From Nymphaea colorata (taxonomy: Eukaryota; Streptophyta; Magnoliopsida; Nymphaeales; Nymphaeaceae): 64,000 nt of DNA. How positions within the stretch are numbered: the stretch's first letter is position 1; each line of letters opens with the position of its first letter. The notes below the pieces were generated by a model. The model did no database searches. It had not been told where the DNA came from and was given only the letters and a program-made list of their open reading frames with translations. This document shows, in pieces, positions 1 to 9,542 of the stretch. The translations under genes and the position numbers were made by a program. The DNA lies in contig NC_045144.1 of the NCBI RefSeq assembly GCF_008831285.2, positions 1,736,001 through 1,800,000 of the forward strand. The letters are read 5' to 3'.

Positions 1-239
1 AGGTTTTTTGGTCAAAAGGAGGGGCAAATCGGTCTTGTTTAAAAAAAAGACTAAAATCACCCTATAAAAGGAGGTTTTTGGTCAAAAGGAGGGGCAAATC
101 GGTCTTGTTTGCCCAAAAAGACTAAAATCACCCTCTAAAAGGAGGTTTTTGGTCAAAAGAATGGGAAAAACAGTCTTGTTTGCCCAAAAAGACTAAAATC
201 ACCCTCTAAAAGGAGGTTTTTGGTCAAAAGAATCGGCAA
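1..239 (-). repeat. U3 tandem repeat, about 71-bp unit
   Basis: Direct repeats begin near 1, 72, 144 and 214 with a period of 70-72 bp. Each unit carries GGTCAAAAGG and GACTAAAATCACC. The same array is present in full in the other LTR copies (12345-12890 and 21395-21955), where it sits just upstream of the TATA box. Confidence 0.85.
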
Positions 240-289
240 ATTAGTCTTAAATGATTGATTTGGATCTGAACTTGAGTTTTGGATCTAAA

Positions 290-460
290 AGTAGTATTTT
301 GGATTTAATTTGGATCTGAAAGTTCTATTTTGGATTTAATTTGGATCTGAGAGTAGTATTTTGGATTTAATTTGGATCTGAAAGTAGTATTTTGGATTTA
401 ATTTGGATCTAAGAGTAGCATTTTGGATTTAATTTGGATCTGAAAGTTGTATTTTGAAAA
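290..460 (-). repeat. U3 tandem repeat, 31-bp unit
   Basis: About five to six copies of a 31-bp unit with the core TTTTGGATTTAATTTGGATC. It lies between the 71-bp array and the LTR terminus. The same array occurs near 12930-13100 and 21970-22160. Confidence 0.85.
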
Positions 461-533
461 TCTTGTGCCTAAATTTGAATTTCGCACTTGGATAAAACAT
501 CACAGTCCTTTAGAAAAATTTGGGGTGATTACA

Positions 534-549
534 GATGCCCTTCTTTGTT
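534..549 (-). other. Polypurine tract of the Ogre-like element
   Basis: On the minus strand the bases next to the LTR start read AACAAAGAAGGGCATC, purine-rich and directly abutting TGTAATC. This is the expected plus-strand DNA primer site for an element on the minus strand. Confidence 0.7.
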
Positions 550-630
550 AATAAGCCGGTGTTAACCGTGCTTAGTGACAAAGATAAACGCCACAAATTT
601 TTCAAACAAGACATTTTCATAGAGATGTTT

Positions 631-928
631 CAGGCTTTACCCCTTACCTGAATGGGTTGTTTGAGCTTAAATTGCAGGTTTAACCCCTTACCTGCATGGG
701 TTTGCCGATCTCAAATTCAGGTTTAACCCCCTGAATGGGTTGCCTTGACTTGCATCACAAGTTGAACCCTTTAACTGTGTGGGTTGCTTTGGCTTGTAGC
801 ACAGGTTTAACCCCTTTGCCTGTATGGGTTGCTTTGGCTAGCATTGCAGGTTTAACCCATTGCCGGCATGGGTTGCCCTCATATTGCATGTTTAACCCTT
901 TACCTGCACGGGTTGCTCTCAAGCCCTG
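631..928 (-). repeat. 3' UTR minisatellite, seven copies of about 43 bp
   Basis: Units start near 631, 675, 718, 758, 802, 847 and 887, each with a core like CAGGTTTAACCCC followed by CTGCATGGGTTGC. Copies diverge by several bases. The array lies between the end of pol (1063) and the polypurine tract, the hypervariable 3' UTR known in this lineage to hold tandem repeats. The rest of 550-1062 shows nothing else. Confidence 0.85.
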
Positions 929-1062
929 AGCAATAAAAAAAATAAAAAAATAAAAATGCCCAGTGTAATTGTCATGTTTTACAACTGGGAAGAATCTAGA
1001 TTGAATAGTCGATGTGGAAACACAAATGTTTTGACATTGATTGGAAAATGAATACAAGAGAA

Positions 1063-2407
1063 CTAGGCATAAAATTTCTTGAGGTGAAGGGCATTAATAG
1101 GATCGGCAAATTCCACCCCATCAGCATCAATTAGTCGGTACGAATTGTGGGGCAAAACTTCCTTAATGACATATGGGCCTTCCCAATTTGGTGCTCACTT
1201 GCCTCGTGGTCGTCCACTCAGGTACACTGCAGATCGTAGGACTGAATCATTCACTTTGAACTGTCTCTCGATAACTGACTTGGCAAATTGCCTGGCTACC
1301 CTTTGGCGATAAGCTTCAGCATGTTCAGCCGCTTTTAGCCTCTTTTCATCTAGCAAATCGAGTTGCATTAGCCTTTTTTGTTGATATTGAGTAAGAGGGA
1401 GCTCTATGAGAGAAGCGAACTTCAAAGCAGGTTTCAACACATGTAATGGTAGAACCACTTCTGTTCCATAGACTAGCTCTGCTGGAGTGGCATTTGTTGG
1501 AGTTCTCATAGTGGTGCGATATGCCCATAGAGCATTGTGCATCTTTTCATGCCAATCTCTTCAAGTTTCTACTGTCCGTTCCAAGATGCGGATCAGAATT
1601 TTGTTGGTAGCCTCTGCTTGCCCATTGCCTTGGGGTAATAAGGAGCTGAAAAATGGTGCGTGATGTGGTACTTGCTGCACAATTGCCTCATCTTTTCATT
1701 CTTGAAATGAGTTCCGTTGTCTGATACTATATCATGAGGGACTTCAAATCTGCAAAGAAGATTTTTGTGAATGAAGGACACTACATGACGTCCTTCCACT
1801 GTTCTGAGTGTGACGACTTCTACCCACTTGGTAAAATAATCAGTTGCAGCAAGAAAATGCTTATGGCCGTTAGAAGCTGCAGGGAATATCGGTCTGACTA
1901 CGTCAAAGGCCCACATTGAAAATGGCCAAGAAGATGTCACAGAATGCAAGTGAGAGGCTGGGGCATGAATTACTAGAGCATGCAGTTGGCATTCTTTGCA
2001 TCTTTTGACAAATTGGTGACAATCTTTTTGCATGGTAGGCCAATAATACCCTGCTCGAATTATTTGTTTGGTGAGGGTTTGGTAACCAACATAGCCTCCA
2101 CAATCTCCTCGATGTGATTCTTCGATTACTTTCTTTGCCTCATCTTCATCAAGGAACCGAGAGTATTCAGTGCTAAATCCACGTCTGTATAATACCCCTG
2201 CTAGGATAAAGTACCTCGCTGACATACGTTGTATTGCTTTTTGTTCATTTTTAGACATTTTAGTCGGGAATTCTCCGCTTTCAATGTACCTTTTGATGTC
2301 ATGGTACCAAGGCGTATTCCTCCCTTGGATATGATGAACATGCGTCATCGTTTCAAAAGCAGTGTGTTCTAATCTTCCAATCTCAAAAGAACGGATTGCT
2401 TCATTGG
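1063..2407 (-). pseudogene. Integrase (INT) domain of Ogre-like pol, broken
   Basis: Integrase joins element DNA to host DNA. Visible in order: an N-terminal zinc-finger region (HRGDCGG, then GYYWPTM, then CKEC), the core with its first Asp in WAFDVV and second Asp in IVSDNGTHF, and a C-terminal part with ALWAYRTT and the GPYV motif that ends pol at a TAG (1063-1065). The usual second zinc-binding His appears to be Tyr (GGYVGY). A one-base shift near 1620 separates the second Asp from the region with the catalytic Glu. An in-frame TGA near 1192 lies just before GPYV, and another near 1560 precedes the 1195-1542 segment. No chromodomain follows, as expected for Tat. Non-functional as read. Confidence 0.85.
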
Positions 2408-2885
2408 TTCGAAAAGTGATGGTCGATCCTAAGCTCGCGAGGCCATCCGCAATAGGGTTACCTTCTCTCTTTACGTGAGCCAATTGTACTTCTTCGAATT
2501 GACAGATTAAGGAGGTAGCAATTTCTTGATATGGCACCAACTTTTCATCTTTGACTTGCCATTCTCCATTCACTTGATTTATAATAAGCTGAGAGTCGCC
2601 GAAGGCATTCACTCATTTCACTTGAAAACTCAATAAAGAACGAAGTCCTTGTATGAGGGCTTCATATTCAGCCATGTTATGGGTACATGGAAAATCAAGT
2701 TTCAAAGAGTACGAGGTCATTTCACTTTCTGGAGTGATGAGTAAGATGCCTATGCCTACTCCCATCACATTTCTGGACCCGTCAAAGTACATCTTCCATG
2801 TCGGACCCGTTTCCAATCTTAGTACACGTTCATCTGGAAACTCATCATTTGTTCTGATTTCTTCGTACTGAGGGAAGTCTGCTAA
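2408..2885 (-). pseudogene. Second, archaeal-type RNase H (aRNH), broken
   Basis: This second RNase H lies between gypsy RNase H and integrase, a diagnostic position for Tat-lineage elements. Seen motifs: KMYFDGS with the first Asp, MAEYEAL with the Glu, AFGDSQLI with the second Asp, and HVKREGNPIADGLA with the C-terminal His and Asp. All four acidic positions look conserved. In-frame stops interrupt it: TGA at 2610-2612, next to the AFGDSQ motif, and TAG just after the first RNase H near 2885. The reading frame is otherwise continuous with the upstream RNase H and the downstream integrase. Confidence 0.85.
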
Positions 2886-3230
2886 CTAATCCGCAATTGC
2901 TTGTCCTTTGATTGACTTTTGAGACACATATTCAAGATCATATTGCATCAACAGAACTTGCCATTTTGCGATACGCCCATTAAGGAATGGTTGTTCCAAG
3001 ATGTACTTGAGATGATTTAGTTTGGAGAGTATCTTGACCTCACAAGCTAATAAATAATGTCTCAACTTCTGACACATCCAAACCAATGCCAGACAAGTTT
3101 TCTCTATTGGAGAGTACTTCTTTTCGTACTGAACAAAAGTCTTGCTAATGTAATAGATTGCATATTCGATGCGACTTCCTTCCTCATATTGTGCCAAAAA
3201 GCCGCCACATGCTGACTCATTCTGTGATGT
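2886..3230 (-). pseudogene. Gypsy-type RNase H domain, frameshifted from RT
   Basis: Degrades the RNA strand during reverse transcription. The segment has ACGGFLAQ, IYYISKT, EKKYSPIEK and LALVW, typical of the RNase H domain following gypsy RT, and ends with the tether stretch KGQAIAD. It is in a different frame from RT; the shift lies near 3222-3232 around a short T run. A TAG stop ends it at its right-hand neighbour, the second RNase H. Confidence 0.85.
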
Positions 3231-4504
3231 AAAACAGCAATGGTCTACCCAACGTTGGTGGTTTTAGAATTGGTGGATTTAGAAGGTATTTCTTGATCCT
3301 TTCGAATGACTGTTGGCATTCAAAACCCCATTCAAACTTGACACCTTTCCTCAGTAGCTGGTTGAATGTCTCGCATCTCATGGCAAGATCGGAAATGAAT
3401 CGTCTGATGGATTGAATTCGTCCTTGCAAGCTTCGCAACTCCTTGATATTGGTAGGTGGTGGCATATCGATTATTGCCTTAGCTTTTGTAAGATCCATTT
3501 CAATTCCCTTCATACTGACCATGAAACCCAACAGTTTGCCTGACTCAACCCCAAACACACATTTTTGAGGATTCAGGCGAAGCTTGTACTGTAAAAGCCT
3601 CTCGAATACTTGGGCAAGAGTTTCAATGTGATCTTCTCTTGTCTTGGATTTGATCAATATGTCATCGATATATGCATCCATGATTTTATGCATCTGGTCA
3701 TGGAAGATGGCGGCCATGGCTCTTTGATAGGTTACTCCAGCATTCTTCAACCCGAATGGCATTACCGTGTAACAAAAAGTACCCCAGGGTGTAGTAAAAG
3801 CGGTCTTAGGTTGATCTTTGACTGCTAATTTGATTTGATTATATCCCGAATATCCATCCATGAAAGAAAACATTGCATGACCTGCAGTACTGTCTACCAA
3901 CAGATCAATGTTTGGAAGAGGATAATCATCCTTCGGTGTGGCTTTGTTCAAGTCTCGAAAGCCGATGCACAACCTAACTTTGCCATTTTTCTTGGGGACC
4001 ACCACGATGTTTGCCAACCATTCGGGGTAATCGATGGCACGAATGAATTTTGCCTTTAGCAAGTCCTCTAGTCCTTCTTTTACAGGGCCTTCTAGTCGAG
4101 GGTCAAGCTTGCGCAATTTTTGCTTAATCGGCTTGCAATTAGGATTTAAGGGCAAACGATGTTCGACCAATTGGGGGTCTAAGCCTGGCATATCTTCATA
4201 AGTCCAAGCAAAAGCTTCTTGGTTACTTATAAGAAAGTCCACCAATCTTTTCTTCTCATCCATTGACAAACTGGTACCAATTTAAAGAATTTTAGGATCT
4301 TCACTGGTTCCAATATTAATTTCTTCAATTGGATCATTCACCAAAGATGAAGGATGTTCTTGTTTCTGAATCTGAGTGAATTCTGGTAATTCTGACACGG
4401 GTATTGCCATAGGTTCCATTTCACCGACTGCTTGTTCGATAAATGCTTTCTGGGGGGACTTTCGTGGAAAAAGAATAAACTGAGACATATTGAGTTCCGA
4501 CATC
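3217..4504 (-). pseudogene. Reverse transcriptase (RT) domain of Ogre-like pol
   Basis: RT copies the element RNA. The long open segment 3217-4269 (350 codons) contains PGLDPQLVEHRLP, VVVPKKNGKVR, FMDGYSGYNQI, FGLKNAG and the catalytic AYIDDILI box near 3660, then LGFMVS. Upstream codons to the splice-acceptor-like site at 4505 include INIGTSED; an in-frame TAA at 4282-4284 separates the two parts. YIDD instead of the commoner YVDD is a frequent variant. The RT core itself shows no stop, so this is the best preserved domain. Confidence 0.9.
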
Positions 4505-4698
4505 CTGTAAAGAGGATAAAGGAAAGAGTTGGACGAAATTGACAACAAAAAAATTACTTGCATTTGCATATAAAAAAAAAGGTTCTTAGTTCATAGAATG
4601 GGTCATCTCATGAGACCAGACAAAAAGATGTTTAAAATTACAAAATTCATGGGAGGATTTTGAAACAAAAGTGAATACTATTAGCCCCAAGATCTTCT
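4505..4698 (-). promoter_or_regulatory. Intron-like segment between protease and RT
   Basis: The protease frame stops at 4699. Reading minus, a pyrimidine-rich stretch then leads to CTCTTTACAG, whose AG is at 4505-4506, and RT-frame coding resumes at once. Ogre elements are known to splice an intron at this point. A plausible GT donor (GTAATT) lies near 4641, but the donor choice is uncertain. The second copy keeps the same acceptor at 13544-13545. Confidence 0.55.
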
Positions 4699-5529
4699 TC
4701 AAATTCCTTCATGATATCCCAGTCCTCTCATGTTCATCTGAAAAGAGATGCTAATCGGTTGCAAGATGCCATCTTCATTTTTCCCAAGGCGACGGTAGCC
4801 ACCTTTCAGAAGCAACTGAAAACCCTTGGGGTTTTTCATGAAATGAACATACAATAGGTGTTCTTGGTAACTTGCATGATTGCTTGAAATAGTATAAGCA
4901 TTCCCGGATGGTTCCCCTATCTCCATGTTCTGCATCCATTCTTCCAAAGGTCTGTCCTTTGTTGTTCTTATGCTCGGTACATCTACCGGATCAATTGGCC
5001 TAAGGAGCATAGGTTGCATCAACCTCTCGACCAGATCCTCAGCACGGACAGTGATGACTGATGGACCAAAATTCCATTTCAGGCATTGATGAAGAGTGGA
5101 TGAGATCCCTCGTACTTGATGGATCCAAGGTCGTCCCAAAAGCAGGTTGTATGATTGTGGTACATCTACCACATGAAATACAATGCAATCGCTAGTATTT
5201 TCAATGATCACATTCATGTCGAGGGTACCTTTGCTGTTCATGCCTCGGTCATCGTATCCGTAGATCTTGGTATTATCAGAACGATGTTTGTTTTCACGAA
5301 ACCCCAATGTTTTAGCCGTGAGATCAGGACAAATATTCAAACCACTTCCTCCATCAATCAAAACATGTGGCACCGTCATCCCATTGACTTGAACAACGAT
5401 GTAAAGAGCATCTTCATGGAAATATCCCCATTTTGAGATGTCTTTTTCTGAGAAGGTAATTGACTGATTTTTAGAAGCTTGAATCGAGTATCCATACGCT
5501 CTTCCAAGGAGAGAACGTCCAAATAGCAT
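4699..5529 (-). CDS. Aspartic protease (PR) region of Ogre-like pol
   Basis: 276 open codons. Central motifs are HVLIDGGSGLNICP, the catalytic flap region, and YNLLLGRPWIH with STLHQCLKW, both typical of Tat/Ogre proteases that release gag and pol proteins. The active site reads Asp-Gly-Gly rather than Asp-Ser/Thr-Gly, which may weaken it. The N-terminal 51 codons overlap the end of the gag frame (5376-6077) in another frame, so a frameshift joins gag to PR. No obvious own start; the Met at 5529 is probably not a true initiator. Confidence 0.85.
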   Translation of the reverse strand: MLFGRSLLGRAYGYSIQASKNQSITFSEKDISKWGYFHEDALYIVVQVNGMTVPHVLIDGGSGLNICPDLTAKTLGFRENKHRSDNTKIYGYDDRGMNSKGTLDMNVIIENTSDCIVFHVVDVPQSYNLLLGRPWIHQVRGISSTLHQCLKWNFGPSVITVRAEDLVERLMQPMLLRPIDPVDVPSIRTTKDRPLEEWMQNMEIGEPSGNAYTISSNHASYQEHLLYVHFMKNPKGFQLLLKGGYRRLGKNEDGILQPISISFQMNMRGLGYHEGI

Positions 5530-6200
5530 GGATCTTCATCTGAGGAGTCATTTGATGATTCGTCGCCTTGTAAGATAAAAGTCTTTGGAATCATAAGAAG
5601 TTTCTTGGGCAAACTTTCTATCCTGCCATTCATCATAGCAATGAAATCTAGAGGTTCCTTACCTTGGTCTACCACCATGACTTTGTGTGAGCTGCTCCCA
5701 ATATAAGGTGGAATGTGCTCTTGTGGATGGTATGGAAGTGGAGTGCCTGTAGTGATCATGGCTACTGCCGCCTTCCCGTGGTCAGAGAATGGATTCCTTA
5801 GTATCTCAGGGGTACTATCATCACAAATCTTGAGATCTTTGTTGATGAAGTCTTGAATAATATTTTTGATGACAAAACAATCCTCAGTGTCATGACCAGG
5901 GGTACGATGAAACTTGCACAGTTTTTCTTTATTTCCTCCCATCATTTTCGGAGGCTCTGATATTTTTGGCAAGACGATAGTTCCTTTGGCGAGAAGGTAT
6001 TCCAGGATCTTCTCCCGAGACTGGCTCAAAGGAGTGAATTTCCGGTCGTAGCTCCAACCTGGGTGTTTGTTTTTCATTTCATTGTCGCCTTTGAGAGACT
6101 GTGTGTTCTTCTTGAAACTGACTCCCTTGTCATGTTTGTAGTTATTATCATGGTCCTTTCTAATGCCAGCATTGGCTATCGAGTTTGCTTGTTCAATTAA
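5376..6200 (-). pseudogene. Gag C-terminal region with zinc-knuckle-like motif
   Basis: The open part runs 5376-6077 in frame with the central gag domain, from which a TAG near 6198 separates it. It contains CKFHRTPGHDTEDCFVIK, the modified knuckle with His and Cys seen at the gag/protease junction of Tat and Athila elements. It likely binds element RNA. It ends by frameshift into the protease. Confidence 0.8.
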
Positions 6201-6446
6201 CTAAGCAAAGGTTTTAATCGGGGCATTGCGGATGAGACTTTTCAAGGGTTGGGCAAGATTTTTCCTAATGAGTGACAAGGCTTGTGTCTCAGAAATGGGC
6301 TCCTTCATCTTATTGCATTGAATTCTCCATTTTTGGATGAATTCTCGAGCCTTTTCTCCTTGTTTCTGACGAAGACTGCAAATGGTACTGAGGGTTGGAG
6401 CCATGGGAGCATTTTGTTCAAATCTTTCAACAAACATGTTAATCAA
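6201..6446 (-). pseudogene. Gag central retrotransposon-gag domain
   Basis: 81 codons with FVERFEQNAPMAPTL, KQGEKAREFIQKWR and ALSLIRKNL, the conserved retrotrans_gag pattern for capsid assembly. A frameshift between 6446 and 6547 splits it from the gag N-terminus, and a TAG near 6198 ends it. The second copy (15238-15483) is identical. Confidence 0.8.
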
Positions 6447-6546
6447 CTTGTCAAACTCCTTCAGCTCGATCGGATTGATATTTTCTTTATATCATTGTGC
6501 GGCAATGCCTTCAAGGCTTCTTGGAAAATATCGGAACAAAGCTCTG

Positions 6547-7350
6547 TTATTTGTGAATTTTATAGCAATCATTGAAAAATGTTGAAAGATGAACGTGTGG
6601 ACAAGTGGTTCCATCATATCTGATGAATTCTCTGGGCAAGCCTTTCACGTCTTCGTCCCCATCAATGTCAAGGTAGTAGTCCTCACATGAGTATGAACGT
6701 TTCCCCTTCCCCCTAAGCTCAAGATTGTTCATTCTTTTCTCCATTTCATAGAATCTGCGCTTAGTCGGACTTTCATCGTCACTTGATTCGATCAATTATG
6801 GCTTGGTCTTTTTCTTCTTGCCCTTGATCTCCTTTACTTTTTCTTCAGAACTCTCACTGTCTGAGCTGTTGCTAGTGATGTATTTCTTTATCTTTTTTAC
6901 TTTCTTGGTAGGTTTTCTCTTCCTTTTGGGCTTCTCTTCCGAACTTTCAGTGGTAATAGGACTGGGTGACCTGTTTTCTATCATAACATCTTTTTTCTTT
7001 TTATTTTTCTTTGTTGTCTTTTTCTTTTTGAGAGAAAACAGTTCGGGTTTTTCTTCTTTACTAGTTGCCGAATATGAACCCAAATAGTCTTCATCCTGAT
7101 TTTCAACAAAAGACTTGTTTTTCTTTTTTTTTTTTTCTTTTTTGCTTGGCAGTCTTGGAGTAACCATCAAGGCCTTTTGCTCTTCTTGCTCTTTCATGAA
7201 TCGCTCCATAAACAAACAGAACATATAGTAAGCTTCCGGCTTGATTGCTGGGAGGCCAAGTGTTTCTGGACGGAGTTCAGAGGATGAAGCCTCGTTTTGA
7301 GGAGTCTGCTTAGCTTGCGATCTAGTTTCAACCATCTTGTTGGCTTTCAA
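6547..7350 (-). pseudogene. Gag N-terminal region, lysine/serine-rich
   Basis: Starts MKANKMVETRSQAKQ; the second Met (7332-7334) before VETRSQ is also plausible. It holds a long Lys-rich stretch (about residues 68-80 and 106-120) with acidic Ser-Glu blocks, then after an in-frame TAA at 6796-6798 continues with KRMNNLELRGKGK and IRYDGTTCPH, which introduces the gag core. The Lys tracts come from long A/T runs; a T-run length change of one base frameshifts the second copy. No intron is evident here. 7351-7507 is a short spacer without a gene. Confidence 0.75.
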
Positions 7351-7507
7351 GTATTCACCTTATGACATAAGAAAATAGAGTTATTGGACGAAAATGATGA
7401 CAAAATGAAGGTTCATATTGCATTACAAGTTTTTAAAAGTTACATCCAAAGATACTAATAAAGATGACAACGACAGAAGGAATACAAAGTTGACAACATA
7501 AAACTTT

Positions 7508-8730
7508 TTAGGGAAGGATGGATGGTAGTCGATTGGCATCCCACCACTCAGCATATTCCTTCTTCACCACTGGGCCTATGAACCAAGTGTATGATATTTG
7601 TGTCTTCCATTCTTGTCGAGCTACTGCAAACAATGCTGTCCATTGAGGAGAACTAAAGTCAAATTCGGGAATAGCTCAAATTGGTGCATGCACAGAGACC
7701 ATCTTCTGCCTTTGAGAGAACTGTCTCATACATCTATTAGCACAATAATCAACTATGAAGTAAGGGCCCAAGAGTGTGGTATGCCCATGATGATGGTGAG
7801 TGTATCGGGGTAGGCTCTGCCGACGATCACAATAATCCCAAATGATCTCTCTCCTTCATTCAATTGCTCGATCAAACGACGGTATTGCTCCAAGGTTGTC
7901 AATGATCCATCAGTGTTTCTGAATAGACTGGCTTGGGGTCCCGCATGCTTGAGGAACCACAATTGTAAAGCATATGTGCATCCTTCTATGAAGTCGATAT
8001 CTCCAATGGTAAAGCGGGTGAGTCATCGGTAAAGGAAGGCTAAGGCTGTCATTGCTACTGACAAGTGTCGGGTCCCTCTATGCCCCCATACTCGAAAAAG
8101 TTGGGCAATACGGACATCTAAAAGGTCACTTCCATCGGTAAAAAGGGTCACTCCTACTGTGCAGAGCATCATACAATGTTTAATTCTCCCTATGGCTTTT
8201 CGAGGTAGGGTAGAAGGTTCAACATAGGTTCCAAATTCTTCATACAAATTTTTCATGTTGATGCTTTGATTTTCATGGTTTTCTACTAAAGGCCAAGTTT
8301 TCCGTCCAGTAAAGTGAGCAATGAGGTCATTTGCATTGACCTTGGTTGGGTTCATAAGGAATTGTTTTTCCAATAGATCATTTGGGTCACAAGTTGGGGT
8401 AGGGAGGTCTAGTATTTCGGCAAATTCATCTAGTAATATTGTCATTTCTCCCCATGGAAACCAAAAAGAGGAGGTCATTGGGTTCCAACGCTCGGCAATT
8501 ACATGTACCAAATTTCCATTAACTAACTGCATTCCTCCAGCTGCCACTGTCTCTAGCCCACATTCTTCAAAGTAAGAAGGAAACATCCGAGAGAAGGTGG
8601 GATGCCAAGTCCGATACCATTCGGGAGCCAAAGGTTGAGACTCAAAAGAAATGTAGGTGGACTGTTCGGGACCTTCCCCAAAGAGGATGTGATCATAAGG
8701 GAATGTGACACCACGTTGGAAAGAATACAT
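7508..8730 (-). pseudogene. Extra ORF upstream of gag: plant mobile domain-like protein
   Basis: About 400 codons ahead of gag. Codons 1-235 (8730-8023) include VIAERWNPMT, FWFPWGEMTILLDEFAEIL and TVGVTLFTDGS; this follows the plant mobile domain (aminotransferase-like) pattern of RW-P-T, F-P-GEMT-TL-D and G-LF-D. The related DUF7745 family is an alternative. After an in-frame TGA (8023-8025) it continues with LQLWFLKHA and YRRLIEQL (7962-7753). A further frameshift leads to MRQFSQRQ and KKEYAEWWDANRLP, ending at TAA (7508). Such domains are known in plant transposons and in host gene-silencing factors. Function in the element is unknown. Confidence 0.65.
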
Positions 8731-9527
8731 CTTGAATGATGACTCTAAAAGATAAAAATTGAATTAGTGAAAAACATTGACTAGGTTGACAAAGACAATA
8801 TGAGATAGATGTGTGAAATGAGGTTGCAAATCATCACATAAGGTTTCACGCACATCAACATCTGTCATGAAATAATTTTCTTTTTTTTTTAGAAAATTGG
8901 GTATAGGAACATAATTGAGATAATTTTGTGTCACGATAATCCGATATCAAGTTATGCTTATATACCTTAGCCAAATGGCTTAGTACGAGCATAGATTCTT
9001 CCTTAGGCAACTAAGGGTAGAGTTCATCAACTTCTTCTTGATCATTCGTCGATATACCATAAATTACCACTCATGGTACTAACGAGGGGGCGTTCCCGCC
9101 CAAGGTGTGGTCTAGTTGTAAGGCTTAGTCTTGTGCTACCGCCAAAGACTAAGCCCGACAACATGATGACCGAGACAAATAGGTATGAGGAATTTTGAAA
9201 TATGAGAAATCATATAAATTGAGTTGTCTCTAATGCAATGTTGCCTAAGTTTGAAGATTAAAATAGAAGAGCAAATTAGGGGATTAAAATAGAATATTCA
9301 AACTCCTAAATTGAGAAGGGTGGTATGTGATCATAAATATGTGTGAACATGATTGATCCTTCTCAATTAGTCCTATGTGCAAGAAAACATTCACAATCAT
9401 CAAACAATGCAATGAAATGCCAATGGAGTCGAGGCCAAAATAGGGGACATGTTTTATGATTGGCAATACATGAGATGTTCAAATTAGTGAAAATGCATCA
9501 ATAATCATAGCCAAACGATGACGGGTA
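8731..9527 (-). other. 5' leader between primer site and extra ORF
   Basis: About 800 bp of AT-rich, stop-rich sequence with no coding signal. On the minus strand a TTTTAG acceptor-like site lies just before the extra ORF start. It presumably holds packaging signals, but none can be recognised. Confidence 0.5.
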
Positions 9528-9542
9528 CCATCACGGTCGCCA
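9528..9542 (-). other. Primer binding site of Ogre-like element
   Basis: On the minus strand TGGCGACCGTGATGG follows the LTR end after two bases. The 5' TGG is complementary to a tRNA CCA tail, and TGGCGAC is a usual start of Tat/Ogre primer sites. The exact tRNA is not determined. Confidence 0.75.

Larger units (their letters stand above)
1..533 (-). repeat. 3' LTR, partial (cut by window edge)
   Basis: This segment matches the right end of the LTR at 18580-22237. It ends in GATTACA at 533, which on the minus strand is the LTR start TGTAATC. The internal polypurine tract follows directly. Only the U3 start of the LTR is present; the remaining roughly 3.1 kb lies left of the window. Confidence 0.9.

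Noticed and set aside
631-928. TTTAACCCC repeats as interstitial telomere sequence
   Set aside because: The period is about 43 bp and the plant telomere unit TTTAGGG/CCCTAAA is not iterated; it lies in a retroelement 3' UTR.
8731-9527. tRNA or other RNA gene in the Ogre leader
   Set aside because: No cloverleaf or A/B box pattern could be made out.
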